From positions 1 through 64,000 of the forward strand of contig NZ_JAQFWP010000033.1 in the NCBI RefSeq assembly GCF_027706745.1: a stretch of DNA of 64,000 nt. Reading direction: 5' to 3'. The stretch is from Nocardiopsis suaedae (GTDB lineage: Bacteria; Actinomycetota; Actinomycetes; Streptosporangiales; Streptosporangiaceae). The notes below the pieces were generated by a model. That model was given only the letters and a program-made list of their open reading frames with translations. It was not told the origin of the DNA and ran no database searches. Positions 58,913 to 64,000 of this stretch are shown piece by piece. Each line of letters starts with the position of its first letter. Positions within the stretch are counted from its first letter, which is position 1. The position numbers and the translations under genes were made by a program.

Positions 58913-61396
58913 ATGGCACAGGACGCCGACGAGCACCCCCGCCAGCCGCCTCCAGAGTCCCCGCGCCCAGAGGGGACCCCGCCCGCCGGAGACACGGGCG
59001 ACGCCACCGGCCCCCCTGCCCCCCGCCGATCCGAGCAGACCGAGGATCCGGGGGCAGGAGCCGGACCGGCCGACGAGCGGCACACCGATCCGGCCGAGGA
59101 GGAGTTCCGGGCCTCCGCAGCCGAGCAGCGGCGCCGCGACAGCAGGTACGCCCGCACGAGCGGCGGGGCGTTCACCGTCACCGGCGGCGACATCACGCAC
59201 GGCGACCACCACGGCGACAAGTTCACCTACAACGTCTTCGCCCAGCGGGAGGGCTCATCGGCCCGGATGGGCGCCGTCGGCAAGGTCGGCGCGGCGCTCG
59301 CCCTGCGGGTCGAAGCGGCGAGCGACGCCGAGCTGTCGCGCTGCCTGAATCGGGACCGGATCGTCCTCCTGCGCGGCCCCGAGGATTCCGGTCGGACGAC
59401 CTCCGCGGTGTGCGCACTGGCGCAGCAGTGCGCCCCCGCCTCGGAGCGGCCGATCCGCACCGTCCCCCGCTCCACGGACCTGCGCCGCCTCGCCGACATG
59501 CTGGGGGACTCGGAGAACGCGGCCTGCGGGTACGTGCTCGACGCCTCGGACGCCCCCTGGCTCGCCGACGCCACCGCCGCCGAGCTGTCAGCGCTCTCCT
59601 CCGCCCTCGAAGGGCACGACGCGCGCCTGTGCGTGCTGGTCGACCGGGACGACCCCGTCGGGCACCTGCGGTACCGGCCCGTCGAGCACACCCCCGCGGA
59701 CCTGCGGGGCGTCCTGGAGCGGACCCTCGCCACCGCCCTGCTCACCGGCGGGGCGGCGCCGCCGCAGGACCGGGGGGCCGTCGACGCCGCCGTCGCCGAG
59801 CGCGCCCGGCCCGTGCTGGAGGAGGCCGAGAAGCGCTCCTCCTCGGTCCGGATCTGGGCCGAGACCGCCGACACCCCCGAGGACGCCGCCGCCCTGGGCG
59901 GCTTCCTCGCGGCGCTCGCCGACCCCGGGGACGCCCTCCCCGAGGACACCGACCGCCGCGTCGGCGAGGTGCGGGCGCGGCGGCTCGCCGACCGCGCCCG
60001 CGCCCTGCTGCGCAGGACCTCCCGCCGCCGCTCCCCCGTCGACCAGGCCTACGTGATCACCACCGCCGTCCTGGACGGCTGCCCCCTCGCCAAGGTCATC
60101 ACCGCGGCCGAAGACCTGGCGGCACGGCTCCACCGTGCCGAGCGCCCGAACGGCCCCTGGCGGCGCGAGGCCTTCTCCCTGCCGCTCAACCACCGGCTCC
60201 GCCACGTCGACCTGATCGCCGACGACGGCGGCGGCCCCGGCGACGCGGCCGACCCGCCGGGCGACACCACCGTCCGCCTCAAGCAGCCCGACCTGTGGAC
60301 GGCCGTCGTCGACCTGGTGTGGATCGACCATGAGGCGGCCCGCAGGCCCCTGCTGGAGTGGCTCGCCCGGCTCTGCGAGACCTCCGGGGACGAGGACGTC
60401 GGCATCCAGAACGGGGTCGAGCTGGCCCTGGCGCGGCTCGCCGCCGAGGACTTCGACGAGATCTCCCGCACGGTCCTGGAGCCGTGGGCACGGCGCCGTC
60501 CCGCGTTCAGCACGGGCGGTGCCGGGTCCGACGCGTACACCCACTGCCGCCGCGTGGCGGCCTGGGTGCTGGAGCGCCTCGTCGTCGAGACCCGGCAGAA
60601 GTCCCGCGCGCTGGGCCTCCTGGACCGGTGGATGCGGTCGAACGACATCCCGCTGCGCCGCACCGCCGTACTCGCCTACGGGTCCCGGGTGGCGTGCAGG
60701 GTTCCGGACACCGTGTTCGCGACCGTCAAGACGGAGCTCGCCCGCATCGCCGCGGACACGCGCCGCGGCAGGGACCCCTTCGGGACCCTGATGCGCACCG
60801 TGCTGGTCGCCGAAGCGCTGGAGGGCGCCTACGACGCGGGGATGCGCGCGAGCACCGTGGAGCTCGTCGCCGACGAGGCCGGCGCGGCGCGCCCGGGTGC
60901 GGCCAAGGCGGCGCTCATCGCCCTCATGCGCATCTGCCAGCTCCGCGGGCGCCTGCCGGGGGCCGAGGCCGGAGCCGCTCGCGGCCCCCACCCCGACCTG
61001 CTCATGTGGTTGGACGCCCCCTGGCCGGACCCGCCTTCGGACACGTCGGCGCCCGCCCGGCCGAACGACCGCCCCGACCCGTCGAAGCCGCTGGCCGGGA
61101 TCGCCCGGCTGTGGGCCGCGGCGCTGCTCGACGACATCCACGGGCCCACCGCCTGGCGGATCCTCCTGCAGTGGGACACGGCCGCGGGCCCCGCCGCCGG
61201 AGACGGGACGGCCGTGACCGCCCCGGGGCGGCGGGCGCGCATGGACGAACTCCTGGCCCACCTGCGCAGGGTCCCCGACCTGCGCGAACTCATCGACCGC
61301 TATGAGCGGGTCCGCGCCCGCACCGCCCGCACGCGTCGGCCCCGCGGCGGGCCGGACGCGTCCCCCGGAGAGGAGGCCACCGATGGGCCGACCTGA
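58913..61396 (+). CDS. STAND-like NTPase with N-terminal GDHHGDK tag and helical repeats
   Basis: This 827-residue protein has a disordered Pro/Glu-rich first 80 residues, then TVTGGDITHGDHHGDK (within 87-109). A P-loop-like segment RIVLLRGPEDSGRTTSA follows at about 150, in which Arg replaces the Walker A lysine. AACGYVLDASDAP is a weak Walker B, and the rest is a long helical region (about 330-800) with no repeat I can name. The architecture, a short motif then an NTPase then a helical sensor, is that of NLR/STAND proteins. The altered P-loop suggests weak or no hydrolysis. The start has no ribosome site and probably relies on coupling to the upstream gene. Confidence 0.65.
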   Translation: MAQDADEHPRQPPPESPRPEGTPPAGDTGDATGPPAPRRSEQTEDPGAGAGPADERHTDPAEEEFRASAAEQRRRDSRYARTSGGAFTVTGGDITHGDHHGDKFTYNVFAQREGSSARMGAVGKVGAALALRVEAASDAELSRCLNRDRIVLLRGPEDSGRTTSAVCALAQQCAPASERPIRTVPRSTDLRRLADMLGDSENAACGYVLDASDAPWLADATAAELSALSSALEGHDARLCVLVDRDDPVGHLRYRPVEHTPADLRGVLERTLATALLTGGAAPPQDRGAVDAAVAERARPVLEEAEKRSSSVRIWAETADTPEDAAALGGFLAALADPGDALPEDTDRRVGEVRARRLADRARALLRRTSRRRSPVDQAYVITTAVLDGCPLAKVITAAEDLAARLHRAERPNGPWRREAFSLPLNHRLRHVDLIADDGGGPGDAADPPGDTTVRLKQPDLWTAVVDLVWIDHEAARRPLLEWLARLCETSGDEDVGIQNGVELALARLAAEDFDEISRTVLEPWARRRPAFSTGGAGSDAYTHCRRVAAWVLERLVVETRQKSRALGLLDRWMRSNDIPLRRTAVLAYGSRVACRVPDTVFATVKTELARIAADTRRGRDPFGTLMRTVLVAEALEGAYDAGMRASTVELVADEAGAARPGAAKAALIALMRICQLRGRLPGAEAGAARGPHPDLLMWLDAPWPDPPSDTSAPARPNDRPDPSKPLAGIARLWAAALLDDIHGPTAWRILLQWDTAAGPAAGDGTAVTAPGRRARMDELLAHLRRVPDLRELIDRYERVRARTARTRRPRGGPDASPGEEATDGPT

Positions 61397-62426
61397 CCAG
61401 CCGCGCGACCCGGCCACCGGCCGCTACACGTTCGGACGCGCCCGCCCCGACGAGGGGCCGGGCCTGTTCCGCCGCCTGATGGACCGCCTGTTCGGCGGCG
61501 GAGAGCCCGACGACCGCCCCGGCTGGTTCCCCGACGAGCCGGAGGAGCCCGAGACGGTCCACCTGGAGATCTCCGACGATCTCGAACAGTTCGCCACACC
61601 GGCCCGGGACGACGCCTTCACCTTCGACGTGCGGATCAGGGTCGCCTGGAGCGCGAGCGTGACGTGCGCCGACCCCGGGGAGCGTCGGGAGATCGAGCGG
61701 GCCGTGGAGGCCTTCGTCGACGAGCGCAAGGCCTCGGTGCGCGGCGAACTGATGAGCAGGGTCCGGCCCCTCGGACGGCGGCTGGCCCCCTACCAGGCGG
61801 CCGATCTGGAGCGGCTGATCAACGAGGACAACGCGCGCGAGCACTTCCTGATCCCCCGGCGGCCCGAACCGCCCCGCCACGGACCGGCCGCGCGCCCCGG
61901 GCGCGACCGCGCGCTCCTGGACGCCCCCTACGAACTCGTCGACGCACAGGTGCACGCCTGGGTCGACCCTTGCGACGCGGTGCGCCGACTCGTGCAGGAC
62001 CAGTGGGTCGAGCAGACACGGCGGGCCGGCCGCCAGGCCCTCGCCGTGCAGGAGGTCGCCCGGCTCGCCGAACGCCAGGAGTACTGGCACGACCTGTTCC
62101 TCCGGACCCTGCAGCGGATGGGCCGTGTGGACGGGGCCCAGGCCGACTGGGTGGCCGTCGACGCCCTGCGGATGGCCACCGATGCCGACGCCTCCCCCGG
62201 CGGCGCCGAGGCGGTGCTCCGGGACGCGCTGGACCGCCGCACCCGGGAGGGGTCGCAACTGGCACAGCAGCTCGCGGGGATGATCGACGCCGCCCGGCGG
62301 GACGAAGCGGGCCTGCTGGAGTTCGCCTTCGCCAGTGACACGGCCCTGCGCGCGGTCCTCGAACACCTCGGTGTGCCCGTGGAGCAGATCGAGCGGGCCC
62401 GGGAGAAGGGGGACCTGGAGGGATGA
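61383..62426 (+). CDS. Unrecognised cytosolic protein, possibly SPFH/band-7-like core
   Basis: This 347-residue protein has no signal or membrane segment. Residues 57-150 read as beta strands then a long helix (DAFTFDVRIRVAWSASVTC, then EIERAVEAFVDERKASVRGELMSRVRPLGRRLAPYQAADLERLINEDN). That is a little like the band-7/SPFH order, but I am not sure. A charged helical C-terminus follows (VQDQWVEQTRRAGRQALAVQEVARLAERQEYWH). ATG 61383 follows GGAGAGGAGG and overlaps the STAND stop by 14 bases. The next gene overlaps its own stop, so it belongs firmly to this operon. Confidence 0.55.
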   Translation: MGRPDQPRDPATGRYTFGRARPDEGPGLFRRLMDRLFGGGEPDDRPGWFPDEPEEPETVHLEISDDLEQFATPARDDAFTFDVRIRVAWSASVTCADPGERREIERAVEAFVDERKASVRGELMSRVRPLGRRLAPYQAADLERLINEDNAREHFLIPRRPEPPRHGPAARPGRDRALLDAPYELVDAQVHAWVDPCDAVRRLVQDQWVEQTRRAGRQALAVQEVARLAERQEYWHDLFLRTLQRMGRVDGAQADWVAVDALRMATDADASPGGAEAVLRDALDRRTREGSQLAQQLAGMIDAARRDEAGLLEFAFASDTALRAVLEHLGVPVEQIERAREKGDLEG

Positions 62427-63721
62427 ACACCACGAGCGTGCGGGCCACCGCACTGGACCGCCTGGTCCCGGCCGCCGCGGCCGCCCTCCTCCTGCCCGCG
62501 GCGTCGGCGTGCTTCCCCGACCCGGTTCCGGCCGCGGGCGCCGTGCAGTGCGACTCGGTCTTCTCCTCCGGCGGGGCCTCCGATGCACCGGTGACCGCGG
62601 AGGTGGTCGTCCTGATCGACGTCAGCGCCTCGATGTGGACCGATCAGGGGTACCCCGGCCTCGCCGAGCGGATCGCCGCCGACGCCGTGGACGCCGACGT
62701 CTTCGGGGCGGCCGACCAGCGGCGGCTGTCGGTCGGCCTGTTCGGCGGCCCCGGTGCGCCCGCCTTTCCGCTCGACCGGGTCCCGCTGCCCGAGGCCGTC
62801 GGCCTGGCCGACGGACGGCAGGCCACGGACCGGCAGGCGGTCACCGAATGCCTGGAGAAGGAGCTCGGAGAGCGGGTCCCGGGCGAGGGGGCGCAGCGCC
62901 CGGGGAGCGACATCCTGCGCGCGCTGACCGCCGGGGCCGGACGGTTGGAGGGGAACACGGAGGACGGGAAGGACGGAGAGGACGGGGAGGACGCCGACCG
63001 GCGGCTCCTGGTCTACACCGACGGCCTCGCCAACACCGGGTGCCTGGACATGGAGCGCTACTTCGGCGACGGCCTCGGCTCCGAAGAGGTGGCGGCCGAC
63101 TGCGCGGCCTCCGGCGAGGACCGGGGGCTGGACCTGTCCGGCATCGACGTGCGGCTGCACCTGCAGGACACCGGGGCCGAGGCGCGCGACTCCTCTCAGG
63201 ACGCGGCGGTGCGGAGCTACTGGGAGCAGGTGTGCGCGGCGTTCGGCGGGACGGAATGCCTGGAGCAGGCGCAGGCGCCGGGAGGTTACGTGGACGCCGC
63301 GGAACCGGGCGCGGAAGACCCGGAGGTCGCCCTGCCCAGTGCCGAGTTCCCCGACCGGGGGACCGTCTCCCTTCCGTCCCAGCTCCTGTTCGCCTTCGAC
63401 TCGGCGGTCCTGAGGGACGAGGCCGAGGAGCTGCTCGACGAGGCCGCCGCGCACCTGCGCGGGGACGGGGCCGAGGCGCCGAGTGTGACGGTCACCGGCC
63501 ATACCGACAGCAAGGGCGGCGACGACTACAACGAGGACCTCTCCCTGCGGCGCGCAGAGGCCGTCGCGGACTACCTGGAATCCGCCGGATTCGCCGAGGT
63601 GAGCGTGGTCGGCGAAGGCGAGCGGGACCCGGTGTGCGAGGGCGACTACCAGGACGGCGAGCTGCTGGACGGCGCGTGCGCCCAGGAGAACCGCCGGGTC
63701 GACATCGAGATCGCGGACTGA
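62423..63721 (+). CDS. Lipoprotein with vWA-like and OmpA-like domains
   Basis: This 432-residue protein has a signal peptide ending in the lipobox PAASAC (Cys30). A vWA-like domain with the MIDAS motif VVVLIDVSASM (Asp66, Ser68, Ser70) and LLVYTDGLANTGC follows, with an acidic insert (EDGKDGEDGEDAD) between them. The C-terminal OmpA-like peptidoglycan-binding domain starts at about 320: LLFAFDSAVLRDEAEELLDEAA, VTVTGHTDSKGGDDYNEDLSLRRAEAVADYLE and ENRRVDIEIAD. It would be anchored outside the cell membrane and bound to the wall. It overlaps the upstream gene by four bases (ATGA). A wall-bound sensor or scaffold is a fair inference. Confidence 0.75.
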   Translation: MNTTSVRATALDRLVPAAAAALLLPAASACFPDPVPAAGAVQCDSVFSSGGASDAPVTAEVVVLIDVSASMWTDQGYPGLAERIAADAVDADVFGAADQRRLSVGLFGGPGAPAFPLDRVPLPEAVGLADGRQATDRQAVTECLEKELGERVPGEGAQRPGSDILRALTAGAGRLEGNTEDGKDGEDGEDADRRLLVYTDGLANTGCLDMERYFGDGLGSEEVAADCAASGEDRGLDLSGIDVRLHLQDTGAEARDSSQDAAVRSYWEQVCAAFGGTECLEQAQAPGGYVDAAEPGAEDPEVALPSAEFPDRGTVSLPSQLLFAFDSAVLRDEAEELLDEAAAHLRGDGAEAPSVTVTGHTDSKGGDDYNEDLSLRRAEAVADYLESAGFAEVSVVGEGERDPVCEGDYQDGELLDGACAQENRRVDIEIAD

Positions 63722-63730
63722 GGGGGCACG

Positions 63731-64000
63731 ATGCCCGGAAACGACGACTTCCCCGGCGGGTGGGGGCCGAACGGCCCGAGAGACCCCGGCGGCCCGGACG
63801 GCGGCGGGAGCCCGCAAGGGGACTTCCCCGCACTGCCCGGCGACGGGTTCATCCCGCTCTCCTTCCACCAAGGGGCATGCGGGTGCCCGCTGGAAGACGC
63901 GGTGTCGGGGCGGGGCCACTTCCCGCCCGCCGACGCGCCGCACCTGGTGGCCAACCACGAGATGGCGCACCAGTTCAGCGCCTCGTTCAACGCCACGCGC
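63731..64000 (+). CDS. Start of a gene cut by the window edge; carries HEMAH
   Basis: An open frame of 90 codons starts at ATG 63731, nine bases after the lipoprotein stop, with GGGGGC before it, and runs off the window. The first 35 residues are Gly/Pro/Asp-rich. Then come FIPLSFHQGACGCPLED and LVANHEMAHQFSASFN, in which HEMAH (76-80) fits the HExxH zinc-protease pattern. Five residues can match by chance, and no downstream ligand is visible, so I do not call a protease. It is probably the next gene of the same operon. Confidence 0.5.
   Translation, partial: MPGNDDFPGGWGPNGPRDPGGPDGGGSPQGDFPALPGDGFIPLSFHQGACGCPLEDAVSGRGHFPPADAPHLVANHEMAHQFSASFNATR

Noticed and set aside
1-64000. tRNA or rRNA genes
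   Set aside because: I looked for T-loop motifs and cloverleaf arms in the intergenic regions; the GTTCGAG-like hits found lie in coding sequence or without partner stems.

Overview
The window is very GC-rich actinomycete chromosome. A SecA2 translocase, a conservon-type (CvnD-like) GTPase, several apparently leaderless genes, a KstR2-like regulator and high-GC codon use fit a filamentous actinomycete of the Nocardiopsis/Streptosporangiales kind. The genus is an inference. I saw no tRNA, rRNA, CRISPR array or intact insertion sequence.

Layout. 0-7 kb: a spermidine-synthase-like protein, an EamA transporter with a candidate leader peptide, a two-component pair and cydAB (cytochrome bd oxidase). 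7-23 kb: a catabolic block with a KstR2-like TetR regulator, an FkbM methyltransferase, a thiolase-fold enzyme, a Dabb protein, an LLM flavin oxidoreductase, three acyl-CoA ligases of two mechanistic types, a cyclase/hydrolase, a serine esterase, an SDR and a DUF35 Zn-ribbon/OB-fold protein. 23-42 kb: a second two-component pair, SecA2, GlpD, a solitary CvnD-like GTPase, an NCS2 permease, HisS, two tandem NB-ARC/LuxR regulators, a truncated AMP-binding protein, an esterase and an anti-sigma-type ATPase. 42-49 kb: a CooC-like ATPase behind a Fur-family-like box, then a four-gene oligopeptide/nickel-type ABC operon. 49-56 kb: pta, then a second catabolic block (aldehyde and alcohol dehydrogenases, a hydrolase, an LLM oxidoreductase).

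The two catabolic blocks seem linked by shared operator-like sequences. ACCAAGCGnnCGCTTGGT-type palindromes precede the first LLM gene and the aldehyde dehydrogenase, with variants at 17.8 and 43.4 kb. Two boxes that fit the mycobacterial KstR consensus TnnAACnnGTTnnA (one exactly, one with a single end mismatch) precede the thiolase and the second hydrolase/LLM pair. Together they suggest a CoA-dependent pathway for a lipid, steroid or alicyclic substrate, which the sequence does not identify.

57.5-64 kb is the most unusual region. A class III nucleotide-cyclase-like protein and a large STAND-like protein with a degenerate P-loop sit 7 bases apart and share a nearly identical His/Gly/Asp-rich tag (TVTGGDxTxGDHHGDK), at the C-terminus of the first and near the N-terminus of the second. 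They are followed, in overlapping frames, by an unrecognised 347-residue protein and a lipoprotein with vWA-like and OmpA-like domains, then by a gene cut by the window edge that carries HEMAH. This looks like a sensor/effector conflict or signalling cassette that I cannot match to a named system.
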